From NCBI RefSeq assembly GCF_963169125.1, contig NC_084795.1, positions 140,467,766 to 140,531,765 on the forward strand: 64,000 nucleotides of DNA, in the 5' to 3' direction. A program made the translations under genes and the position numbers. The notes beneath the pieces are model-generated. The model did not search any database. It worked only from the letters and a program-made list of their open reading frames with translations, and had not been told where the DNA came from. The first letter of the stretch is position 1; each line of letters opens with the position of its first letter. Source of the stretch: Humulus lupulus. Its lineage: Eukaryota; Streptophyta; Magnoliopsida; Rosales; Cannabaceae. Positions 55,511 to 64,000 of the stretch are shown piece by piece.

Positions 55511-56492
55511 ACCTCCATGTATGAGGCAAGAATATTTTTGTAATGTCGAAACGTGTAAGTTTAATGTAATAGCTATGAGGTAGAGGGCTAACTTGGACCC
55601 CTTGATATGTAGTAAGAGCAAAGTCACCATAGGTTACCATGTACTTCGTTCATTTCCAATTAATATGTTGTGGCATCAAATGAATATGTAGTAAGAACTC
55701 TTGTTTGAGTAAAATGATCACGTTATATAACTCTCATTTCCAATAATTATTAAAGTGCATGAGCGAGATGATCAAAGTGCTTGACAAGATAAATCTCGCC
55801 AACCACTTGGGGGGCAGAGTATACAGCCAAAAAAGGGTCCTAAACGAGACCCTTATATATATATATAAAACACCTCTTATAGATAAGAAAGAAGACCTTG
55901 CAAGGCACCACTTGAGTTCATGAGGATTAACTACCCTTATGAACATCAGGGAGGTCAAAAGGTCCTAATAAAGGCTGATACCTTCACGAAGGAAAGGCCT
56001 CAGGAAGAGCATCCACCAATAAGCCTAGATCGACCACCAAACCATCTAGCCAAAAGGGGTCCTAAAAGAGATCCTTGCAAAAATAGCACTATGCATAATG
56101 ACGAGAAGGACATTTGTCGCAAGAAATAATAAGCGCGCACAAAAGTATATAAAAGGATGACTAGAACCCAAAGGGTCAATACATCCTTATAGATACAATC
56201 AAGGTGCACCAAAGGGAGACCTGTCGAACCCCTTCATGTGGGCTCAAAAGGACCTCAAGCATGATAAATAAATAAAAAAAGACCTATCGAACCCCTTTTT
56301 TGCGGGCTCAAAAGGACCTCAAACATAGAGAAATAAAAGCAAATGATCCCATATATATATATATATATACAAAAAAGAGTCGCGATAATGTGGCAGGACT
56401 TAGAAAAGTTCCAACAAAAAAATGATGAATGATAGGCTCAAATGAGCATACAACCAAATTGTATTAAATGATAATGTTGTAGAAGCAAAATC
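55511..56492 (+). other. Tat-4 region between integrase and antisense gene
   Basis: No gene seen. It contains degenerate tandem sequence, clearest as a period-63 duplication (56218-56280 and 56281-56342, sharing TCGAACCCCTT and GGGCTCAAAAGGACCTCAA), and short TA tracts at 55853-55866 and 56352-56368. Confidence 0.55.
56218..56342. repeat. Diverged 63-bp tandem duplication
   Basis: Two units share GACCT(G/A)TCGAACCCCTT and GCTCAAAAGGACCTCAA(G/A)CAT at a spacing of exactly 63 bp. Confidence 0.75.
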
Positions 56493-58978
56493 TCAGGTTC
56501 TCCCGCCGCAAGCATTCCACTCAGCCACCCTGGCGACGGCGTGCTCACAAAAGGAGGAGAAATAGAAGTTAGGATTTTGCCTCCACACTCCATAGAGGAC
56601 GCGCTCTATGGATTTGTACTTGATTTCAACAAAATTCGACTCTAGGAGAGTGACCCTCTCTTGCAACATTGCGACCATAGCTTCTGCTCCCCCAAGATCG
56701 GCCTCCAAGCGAGCAACCCTCTCCCGCAGCATCACGGCCTTGGCATTCTCCCTCTTCTTCTTTTTCGATGATGAAGAGGCCTTCACCAGGGCCTTCTCAA
56801 GCTTAAACTTGGTATCAGTGAGTTCCCTCTCAAGCTCCTAAACCTTGACCGTTACACGGTCCCTTTTAGCATTTGACGAGGAGAGGTCCTGCGCCGAGTC
56901 GGTGAAGCGTTGGGCCACCAGAGAAGCCTGCACAAAAAAAAAACTCGTACATAAAAAACAATGATGATGAGCAAACAAAGAATCCAAAACAAAAAAAAGG
57001 GGGAAAGAGTAAAGCCAATGTAAGACGCAACCCAAGTTGTGGAGCGCACAAGAGTCTCCCCAAGCTCCAACATGGAAAAATTCCCGAGACTTCTCCACTC
57101 AGTCTCAGGAAGATCCTCGGCGGCCCAGGTATACCTTTGCCCATAAGAGGCCGCCATACAACCACCCATGGTGCCCCCTCTGAGTTAGGAGCGCCCGGCT
57201 AAGCAGGGACAGATGGCCCACTCACCGAAGGAGGAGGGGGCGCAGGAACACTGAGAAAATGAGCCCTCGATGGACTAGGATTGATGGGAGCATGAGGAAA
57301 AGTATCGTATTCCTTAGAAAAGGGCAGGACGAAGCACCCTGGCATGGCCTGCGGACCACGGGGGTGAGAGGCCATGTCACGGTCCATAGGGGCCAAAGGA
57401 GGGCACCCCCTAGGAGACGAAGATGATCGGCGTGGTTGTCTGGGCTCTGGGGAAACCTCCTCGGGCACCCACTCCATGTTGCCCCCGTCAGAGTGATGCT
57501 CAACTAAAGGCGCCTTCTTCCTTTGCTCAGAAACGTGCCACAACGCATCAAGATCCGAAACCGTGGATTGGTTGTGGCAGTTCAGGTTTGCCACGGTGAA
57601 GAGGCAGGCGGCCATTTTCTTGGCAGGGTCGGCATCGATAAAGTTGTCCACTGGTGCTGCCTCCGACTCAGGAACGTCAAGGTTACCAAAATCCTCTGCA
57701 CAATCAACACAATTACCAATATAAGCATAAGTTCCAAAAAAACCAATTCAAAGTAAAAGGAAGACAAGCTTGAAGTACTTACTTGAGGATGAGCGAAAGC
57801 GTTCACGTACGAAAATGGAACCTTTTACGAAGAAAAAGTCCTGCTTCCAGGACCTCGGGTTTGATGCAGAGCCTTCTATGAGGGAAACCTGGGAATTGGC
57901 ATTCTGCAAGAAATAGAAGCCTTTGGATTTAGGGGTTGGCATGAGGTTATACATAAAATACACCTCTCGATCTGTAGGAGCGCGTTGGTTGAGCTCAGTA
58001 AATGCCATGTATAAGCAGCTTAAGGTTAGCCAACTATTAGGCACCAGCTGGAGCAAAGCAAGGTCGAAGTGGTTAAGCATCATGAAGTAAAATGGGTGTA
58101 AAGGAATGGTTCCACCCACTTTCAAGATATGCTCGCTCATGGACACGCACCCTTGGGGGGGGGGGGGGGGTTATCGGCCCGACAGTTATTGGAAGGAACA
58201 TACAACTTGTATTCCTTGCCAGTACGGTATTTAGCGGATAGCTCCAATAACCGATTCTCCAACACATTGGACACAATAAAAGATGCCAATAGAGGACCAG
58301 AATTGGCCCCCTCGGGAGCCACCTGCCGCTGCACTCTCTTTGCCATATATGTAAAACCAAAGAAAAAAGATGAGGTAGAAACATGGCACTTTACCCTCCA
58401 TTTTTTCTTCCTAGCAGGGGTCTTACACCAAGGCGCAGAGTGTGGGAACACTCAGCAAGGGTGAATCGAAAACAAAGGTTGAGGGGAGCCCGGGGCGATC
58501 TCATGGCAACCATAAGAGGGGAATGGGGTAGGAGGTTCAGGCGGAAGATTTCCCTCCATCAACTCTAACTCCATCTATAGGTCAAAAACGGTCACTCTAA
58601 GGCTTGCAATGTGGTCGCTAAGGTCAAAGGAGAAAGGACTCCATCACCCCTCAAAACTGAGTCTATTTCGCTCTTCACCACCCATATTTTACGCCTAAGC
58701 TTAGCTATATGCTCAAGGTGACGTATACGGGCTTGCCTCAAAGTGTCATATTCTTGGTAAGAGTTGTCTTTGGTGGACTCTGAGTTTGAAGATAAGTTTA
58801 CAAACTCGACCCCCGGAGGAGCACCAGACGATCCCTCACATGCCATGGAACCTCGTCTCGTAGGTAATAAGGGTGCACGTGTAAGTGAGGGGATTGCTAC
58901 AAAACACAAAGGAATGGGCTCAAAACCTCTAGACATGAGCGCTCTAAATGACCAACAACGAGGTACAAACAAGGGCAT
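56493..58978 (-). pseudogene. Antisense gene of Tat-4 (Transposase_28-like), multi-exon
   Basis: ATG at 58978 on the minus strand begins a 128-residue segment with a coiled stretch (RIRHLEHIAKLRRKIWVVKSEID). After frame breaks (about 58590 and the G16 run at 58155-58170) comes the conserved core: GGTIPLHPFYFMMLNHFDLALLQLVPNSW and VYFMYNLMPTPKSKGFYF (58110-57930), then FFFVKG. A spliced join follows: donor near 57786 (CTCAA/GTAAGT), acceptor near 57698 (GTGCAG), then FGNLDVPESEAAPVDNF and a proline-rich stretch to 57199. A further acceptor at 56928 leads to a long coiled-coil C-terminus (RERVARLEADLGGAEAMVAMLQERVTLLE). Related antisense genes occur in Tat-1 and Tat-2; their role is unknown. 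Confidence 0.8.
58155..58170. repeat. G16 homopolymer
   Basis: Sixteen consecutive G on the plus strand (C on the coding strand of the antisense gene) inside the coding region, where slippage would change the reading frame. Confidence 0.95.
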
Positions 58979-59055
58979 GTATGTGGGTTAGCTCACAACG
59001 AGCTCCGCCAAGGCAACCCATCTCGAGTAGTGCTAATTTGGACCTAATGAAATAA

Positions 59056-59080
59056 GAAAGAAAGAAAGAAAGAAAGAAAG
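59056..59080. repeat. GAAA microsatellite
   Basis: About six tandem AAAG units. Confidence 0.95.
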
Positions 59081-59107
59081 TAAACCTTAAGTAAGAAAAA
59101 TCGGGCA

Positions 59108-59248
59108 CTGTCACGGTTGAAGGGAGGTCGAAGGTCAAATGTACCATCATGGTCGAGAGGAGACCAAAGGTCAAAAGAACCGTCATGGTCGAAAGGTGGA
59201 CAAGGGTCAAAAGCACCACCGTGATCGAACAAATGCGAAGGGTCAAAG
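59108..59248. repeat. Minisatellite, period about 36 bp
   Basis: Three to four units share (A)GGTCAAA(A)G and CCGTCATGGTCGA. In translation it gives the repeated pattern LSTMTVLLTFG on the minus strand, a result of the repeat and not of a gene. Confidence 0.75.
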
Positions 59249-59720
59249 ATTTGCACCTGCAAAAATGAAGGAGAGAGGAGTTTTGGTACCCAAGTACCTG
59301 TATGGATATTGGCATAAAAGAAATGAACTCAAATAATAAAAGGGAAGGGCAACCAAAGTGAGGTTGTGAGGAATCAAACCCGTTACCTCTTGAAGGAAGT
59401 AAGGACACCAAAACCACTAAGCTAAGAAGATAAAGTGTAAACATTAGGCTAGAGAAGGAAGTTTATTTATAAGAGCCATAAGCTCATCTTAGCCATTGGA
59501 TCCGATGCTTGATCAATGGTCAAGAAGGGGGCTTGGCACTTGCCTTGGGATCCACAGAGCACAATGATAGGCTCACATTCACTCTCAACATCTCATAGTA
59601 GTCTTCAACCCCAAAGTATTTTTTTTATAATGTCAAAATGAAGAAGCAAGTTAATACCTCGCGGGCATCCCAAATGCATCATGCCTTGAAGTCTACAAAA
59701 GAGCCTGAAGACTCTCTCTT

Positions 59721-59735
59721 AAACTGGGGGGCAAG
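59721..59735 (+). other. Polypurine tract of Tat-4
   Basis: AAACTGGGGGGCAAG directly precedes the 3' LTR at 59736. Confidence 0.78.
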
Positions 59736-60920
59736 TGTGAACACCACATATTGGACATGATCCTGAAAGACCCATGCCTCATGCAAGGCCTTCGCGAGGC
59801 TGACCCATCTCGCCCAACGCAAGGCCCAGGCACGCTTCGCCTCACCCACCTCATTGAAGGCCCTACAGACCTGTGCCTAGGAGCTGCACACCTACACGCC
59901 TCGCGCCACCAATCACGCACCCAGGCGCCTAGCGCCACCCTCTCGTGAGATGCCCTCACGCATAGCCCACGGTCTCGCCGCGTGAGATGCTCCTGTGTCG
60001 CCACCACCTCTCGCGAGACGCCCTCGCACATAGCCCACAGTCTCGCTCCGTGAGACACCCCTGTCTCACCACCACCTCTTGCGAGATGCCCTCGCGCACA
60101 GCCCATGGTCTCGTTGCTCGAGATGCCCCTGTCTCGCCACCACCTCTCGCGAGATGCCTTCGCGTGCAGCCCGTGGTCTCGCGCACACCACTCACGCGAG
60201 ACGCCCTCACGCGCAACCCACGGTCTCGCCCGCAACCCACACAAGACACCCTCGCACGCAGCCCATGGCCTCGCGCACACCACTCACGCAAGGTGCCCTC
60301 GCGTCGTGCACCTTGAGAGCGTGTCTCCTAAGAGGACCCATAAGGACTTCAATGTCTAAAGGTAAAAACCTAAGTATAGCTCAAAAATATCATACAGGTA
60401 CGAAGCATGTACGGGGTACGACCCTTAAGACCCCGGATGTGTGAACCTAATATACACGCCAGACAAGTAGTGGTCGTACGAGTGAGGTTCCTATTGTGGT
60501 CCTCACCAGCCAATCTCTATTACTCTTACTAAGCAAGTAGTGGAGGCACAATCAAGTACTAAAGTGGAGGCACTCCCACGGACTCTGACCATGTACTGAA
60601 GCTGACACCACAACCTTCTGCTCCACAATGACCTGTGCCATGACCCTGACAATGTACATACGTACAATCTTGTCCCCTGGGACCACAATGTATCAGGGGC
60701 GATTAGAGCCCCACTATAAATGGACCTTCTCCTCTCCACTAGGGGGTTGAAAAAATTCTTGTAATATCAGATTATTCTAAGAGCAATATACAAGTTTTTC
60801 TTCTATTGTTCACTTGCAAATTTCCTTCATATTTCTACAAGTTCTTTTGCGTTCATTAAGTTTTGACTAATTCTTTGAGTTTTCCATCTATATTTCGTTG
60901 ACGAGTTTCTGCTGTCAACA
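59736..60920 (+). repeat. 3' LTR of Tat-4 (1185 bp)
   Basis: It begins TGTGAACACCACATATTGG and ends GCTGTCAACA, followed by the target duplication atacg. It contains a GC-rich tandem array (59941-60212) and near its end a TATA-like CACTATAAATGG (60711-60722) before pyrimidine-rich sequence, a likely LTR promoter. Confidence 0.93.
59941..60212. repeat. 68-bp tandem array in the Tat-4 3' LTR
   Basis: Units begin TCTCGYGAGAYGCC at 59941, 60009, 60077 and 60145, exactly 68 bp apart. Each contains GTGAGA or an equivalent half-unit about 40 bp in. The array is about 65 percent GC. In the 5' LTR the same unit begins at 43598 and 43666 only. Confidence 0.93.
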
Positions 60921-60925
60921 ATACG

Positions 60926-61779
60926 CTATTAATTATCCATTGTTACAACCATAATTGTCATTCAATCATCTATAGATGGTCTACAATGAGATGGGACTAA
61001 AATACCGTTTTGCCCCTCCTTGTATTTTATCCTTAAAACACTTAGTTCCTTGTAAATGATATTTCAGTAAACTAATATTAAATTCTAAAATGAGATCTCT
61101 ATCATTTAACATCTTGAACCAAACTAAAAGGAAACCATCGTTTCACTTCTTCATCAGAAGCTATAGATGTTCATATCTATGATTAACACTCCCACTCAAT
61201 TATACTACCGAGTTCCCAAGATGTAAGTATGGGCTAGTCCGTAGGGTAAATTGGCAATGAACAAGTAAAAGAACTCAAATAATAAAATTAGTTAGAATAC
61301 TAACCACTCAAAATTGAGATTTAATTGACTTATGGTCAACTATATGATATGACTAGAATAGATAATAATGATATGTTTACTTATCCTATCAACTGTCAAT
61401 ATCGGTCTGTCCGATGTAACAAATACATCTGATCTTTTCTACTCTGCTAATGTTCTGGAAATAACATAACACTACAATGTGTAAGTAGATCATATCGTAG
61501 ATTGGCAAGTTAGTGTAAATCTTGTGCACTGACTAGTCTTAGGACTAACTTATTTTGAACATATAATCATATTTATATTCCACTGTGATTACGTCACTAT
61601 AAATACGATTAGCTATATGCTCGGAATTTAATAGAAGTTTATATTAAACAAATAATCATGAAAATAAAACATGTGAGCAAAGTGATTGACCAAGTCAAAA
61701 AAATGATTTCTATTCTTTTATTGATAATAAATGAGATTACAAAGAAATTGAGTTTTAATAAGGGCATAAAACCCTAACA
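60926..61779 (-). repeat. Copia-3 5' LTR, outer part
   Basis: Resumes with CTATTAATTATCC after the second atacg and ends GGGCATAAAACCCTAACA. Together with 42437-43392 it makes a complete LTR of 1810 bp. Confidence 0.93.
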
Positions 61780-61784
61780 CTTCG

Positions 61785-62930
61785 GTCAAACCCTTACCAT
61801 TGTTTTACAATCTAATGTTTCTGTTGTTCCATCTACAGGGAAAAACGTTACATTAACACTTGAAGAAATGATTGAGAAGCTTGTGGCTAGGAAGTTTGAA
61901 GGAATGGAAGCCATGATTCAAAGGATCCCAGGAATTCCCGCACATATCTGGAAAAGCCTCCCAAGCAGCTTTGCAGACTTTCCTTTCGTGGATTCCATTG
62001 CACTTGTGGAGATGTTGAAGAAGTTTGTCTTCCCATTGATGAAGATGTATGATGGCACAACCCATCCGAATGATCATATAGCAAGCTACAAACAACGGAT
62101 GTTCATCGCTTCCATTCCTCGTGAGCTACGCGAGGCTTGTATGTGTAAGGGTTTCGAGTCCAGTCTTGTAGGCCCAACCCTCCAATGGTATACGAACCTA
62201 CCTAATAACTCTATCTCTTCTTTTTCTCAACTAACTGATGTGTTTGTAGAGCAATTTTCTAGTAGCAGGAAGCTGGAGAAATTATCTAATGATCTTTATA
62301 GGATCAAGCAAAGAAGGGGTGAATCACTTTGAGACTACATTGCAAGATTCAATACGGAGAAAGTATCCATCACGTTATGCAGTGATGATATTGCGATTGC
62401 AGCCTTCCGGAAAGGCCTAATGGTAGAATTTGACCTTTATAAATAACTGACCAAGTATCCTTACAGGACCATGGAAGACGTACTAGCCAAAGCTTGGGCT
62501 TAGATCAAATGGGAGGAGAACGAATCAAACATGCCCATCCATTCATCCTACTCATATGCAAGGGAAAGCCAGAATACTAGGAGGGTGGAGCGCAAATACA
62601 GTACACACCATGAGCCATACCCGACCTCTAGAACCTTCAGAATAAGAAGGGAGCCCAGGCTTACGCTACTGTCCACAAGGTCGAGGTAACAAGATAAAAC
62701 ACCCATCCCAGAGTACAATCAAAATGCAAACCCAGTGGAGATCGTGGCAGTAATGATAGGGATGGGAAACAAAGTAAAGTGGCCTGAAAAGATAAAGAAG
62801 TCAGCTGATAAGCGAGATACCACCAAATGGTGTGAACTCCAAAATGATCACGACCATACGACAGCAGAATGCATCGCTCTACGATTCGAGGTCATAGGAC
62901 TTCTCCGTTGAGGTCAAATCAGAGACTGTT
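61785..62930 (+). pseudogene. Tat-outer gag, main part
   Basis: Gag resumes directly after the copia-3 target duplication. The 61868-62332 frame has LEEMIEKLVARKFEGMEAMI, DGTTHPNDHIASYKQRM, LVGPTLQWYTNLPNNSISSF and FVEQFSSSRKLEKLSNDLY, the standard core of Tat/Ogre gag. After a TGA at 62330 (normally Arg, CGA) comes DYIARFNTEKVSI and then a CCHC-like [15 protein letters not shown] near 62845-62890. Further stops occur at about 62443 and 62500. Confidence 0.87.
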
Positions 62931-63620
62931 TGTCAGACAAAGGAAAAATCACCATGACCGGGGGAGATATAAGACCAACAACGCCACCAGAGCCATCCCA
63001 ACACACACGAACATGCAACGTAATATCTGGAGGATAAGAAGTGAATGGAGTGACATACTCAGCTGCTAAGAGACATGCAAGGGAAGTCTTGGGGATGGAC
63101 GGAAGACCAAAGGGGCCACCAACAAACTATACCAGACAGACCATAAGCTTCATCGATGACGAAGCCTCAGATTTTCTTAATCCTCACCATGATGCTCTAG
63201 TCATTTCATTATTTATTTCAAACTGTTTAACAAAACAAATATTGATTGACAATGGAAGTTCGGCTAACATCTTATTTTTACATGCTCTCAGGGGGATGGG
63301 GATTGATGAATCTACCATCATCCGTAAGTCAATCCTACTTGTGGGATTTAGCGGTGAGCAAAAGCACTCTGTTAGTGAGGTAACATTGTATGTGTATGCC
63401 GAATGAGTCATTCTCTAAACCAGATTCTTGGTGACTCACCCTCAACCCACAACGCCAACCTTTTCCGTCCTTGGATCCATGCAATGAATGCAGTCTCGTC
63501 AACTTACCATCATGTCATCCATTTTCCAACTAAGTGGGGAGTGAAGGAGATCTGTAGAGCACAAAATATGGCTCGAGATTGCTATAAGACTTCATTGAAG
63601 GACAAACAAGCCTCAGCATA
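62931..63620 (+). pseudogene. Tat-outer protease
   Basis: EVNGVTYSAAKRHAREVLGM (63041 on) precedes ILIDNGSSANILFLHALRGMGI with the active-site Asp at 63248-63250 in DNGSSA. The open segment ends at 63404 with a TGA, after which the sequence continues in another frame (SVLGSM.. and PTKWGVKEI near 63530). Confidence 0.88.
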
Positions 63621-63639
63621 GCAACTACAACACGCTACA

Positions 63640-64000
63640 TCATCAAGTGCACTTGTAGATCCTGAGCATCAGTGAAGACTTCCCAGAGCATACCATCCAA
63701 ATAGGATCAAAGTTGACACCTGAGTTCCGTACTAGACTCATCGAATTCCTGAAAAAGCACCATAACTGCTTCGGGTGGTCTCATGAGGACACGCTAGATA
63801 TTGATCCTAATATTATTGTTCATAAGTTACAGGTAGACCCAGACTATCCTCCAGTCAAGCAAAAAAGGAGAAAGTTTGCTCCATAACACAACAAAGTAAT
63901 CAATGAAGAGATCCAGAAGCTAATCAACATAGGGTCCGTTCGAGAGTTCAACTATCCTGACTGGTTAGCTAATGTTGTTGGGTGAAAAAGAAGAATGGTG
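63640..64000 (+). pseudogene. Tat-outer reverse transcriptase, N-terminal start (cut by window end)
   Basis: FLKKHHNCFGWSHEDTLDIDP (about 63743-63805), VKQKRRKFAP and INEEIQKLINIGSVREFNYPDWLANVV are the conserved lead-in to Tat RT. A stop separates KFAP from HNK (63884), where Glu or Gln is expected. The RT palm and everything after it lie outside. Confidence 0.87.

Larger units (their letters stand above)
58979..59720 (+). other. Tat-4 3' untranslated region
   Basis: Upstream region of the antisense gene and 3' region of the element. It holds a GAAA microsatellite (59056-59080), a 36-bp-period minisatellite (59108-59248) and plain sequence. I see no gene. Confidence 0.55.
43393..60920 (+). 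mobile_element. Tat-4: Tat-type Ty3/gypsy element with two RNase H domains and an antisense gene
   Basis: Inserted in the 5' LTR of copia-3 with a perfect 5-bp duplication, atacg, at 43388-43392 and 60921-60925. Order: truncated 5' LTR (43393-43868), gag, protease, RT, RNase H, second RNase H, integrase (interrupted by Chromo-1 at 47863-54521), antisense spliced gene (56493-58978, minus), polypurine tract and 3' LTR (59736-60920). The second RNase H between RT/RNase H and integrase is the hallmark of the Tat lineage. Net length without the insertion is about 10.9 kb. All coding parts carry stops or shifts. Confidence 0.94.
39954..61779 (-). mobile_element. Copia-3: LTR-and-leader-only copia derivative, itself host to Tat-4
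   Basis: Minus-strand element in gag of Tat-outer with a perfect 5-bp duplication, cttcg, at 39949-39953 and 61780-61784. Its 5' LTR lies on the right and is split: 61779-60926 plus 43392-42437 (1810 bp after removal of the Tat-4 insertion). The leader follows (42436-40855), and then a truncated 3' LTR (40852-39954). No gag or pol sequence remains, so the net length is about 4.3 kb. LTRs belong to the copia-2 family. Confidence 0.93.
38717..64000 (+). mobile_element. Tat-outer: outermost Tat-type gypsy element of the nest, right-truncated by the window
   Basis: 5' LTR 38717-39397, primer-binding site, gag start 39462-39948, then a 21.8 kb copia-3 insertion at 39954-61779 (TSD cttcg at 39949-39953 and 61780-61784), then gag continued to about 62900, protease about 63050-63450 and the beginning of RT at 63700-64000. 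About 3.45 kb of its own sequence is visible. The gag and protease sequence are of the Tat/Ogre type (EVNGVTYSAAKRHAREVLG). Reading frames contain many stops, so the copy is old and inactive. Confidence 0.9.

Noticed and set aside
58944..59444. 166-residue minus-strand frame with repeated LSTMTVLLTF
   Set aside because: Product of the 36-bp minisatellite in the Tat-4 3' region.
59693..60444. Several long overlapping frames (up to 196 residues) on both strands
   Set aside because: The 68-bp GC-rich array in the LTR has few stops in any frame; not genes.
1..64000. tRNA or rRNA genes, CRISPR arrays, bacterial-type operons, organelle insertions
   Set aside because: None seen. The tRNA-like short matches are retrotransposon primer-binding sites, and the repeats are LTRs, minisatellites or microsatellites.

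Overview
This window is nuclear DNA of a eudicot plant. The evidence is a split gene that matches the Arabidopsis ARL2/DnaJ-39 family along its whole length, an intronless secreted class III peroxidase, AT-rich intergenic DNA, and plant-type Ty1/copia and Ty3/gypsy LTR retrotransposons. I cannot name the species. Nearly 90 percent of the window is retrotransposon. The low-copy island is about 27.8-38.7 kb.

Layout. (a) 1-5509: 3' part of a plus-strand Ty3/gypsy element of Tat type (Tat-1), with a spliced antisense gene (1-1025, minus), a long AT-rich 3' region, a polypurine tract and a 590 bp 3' LTR (4920-5509). A copia solo LTR with a perfect TSD sits inside it (2439-4296). (b) 5510-17780: minus-strand copia element (copia-1). 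Its 3' LTR is cut by Tat-1, and its body is split by a minus-strand Tat deletion derivative (Tat-2, 8804-13424) that kept gag and the antisense gene but lost pol. (c) 17781-26595: plus-strand copia element (copia-2), BARE/Angela-like in layout (LTRs about 1.75 kb, leader about 2.2 kb), without an integrase core and with many stops. Its 5' LTR is fused to the copia-1 LTR. (d) 26596-27789: 5' LTR and gag start of a third Tat element (Tat-3). (e) 27950-29245: dead PIF/Harbinger transposase. (f) 30169-31173: intact class III peroxidase, plus strand. (g) 32117-35614: intact 11-exon ARL2-like J-protein gene, minus strand, convergent with the peroxidase. (h) 37728-38003: small unrecognised ORF preceded by a TATA-like stretch and five ACGT-core motifs. 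(i) 38717-64000: a four-level nest of retrotransposons that runs off the right edge.

The nest. The outermost element is a Tat-type gypsy (Tat-outer: LTR 38717-39397, gag, protease, start of RT at the window end). Copia-3 (39954-61779, TSD cttcg on both sides) is inserted in its gag. Inside the 5' LTR of copia-3 sits Tat-4 (43393-60920, TSD atacg on both sides), a Tat-type gypsy with gag, protease, RT, RNase H, a second RNase H, integrase, and a spliced antisense gene. In the integrase zinc-finger region of Tat-4 sits a chromovirus-like gypsy (Chromo-1, 47863-54521, flanks ggttg/ggtta).

Themes. Three Tat copies carry the same kind of intron-containing antisense gene downstream of, or in place of, pol. 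Almost every element has lost a segment by a deletion with one end in or next to an LTR. Reading frames are decayed, and in Chromo-1 the in-frame stops are mostly explicable as C-to-T changes at CG or CHG sites. The two intact genes of the island are not functionally linked in any way I can see: one is a cell-wall/apoplast oxidoreductase, the other a J-domain co-chaperone of the gravitropism-associated ARG1 family.
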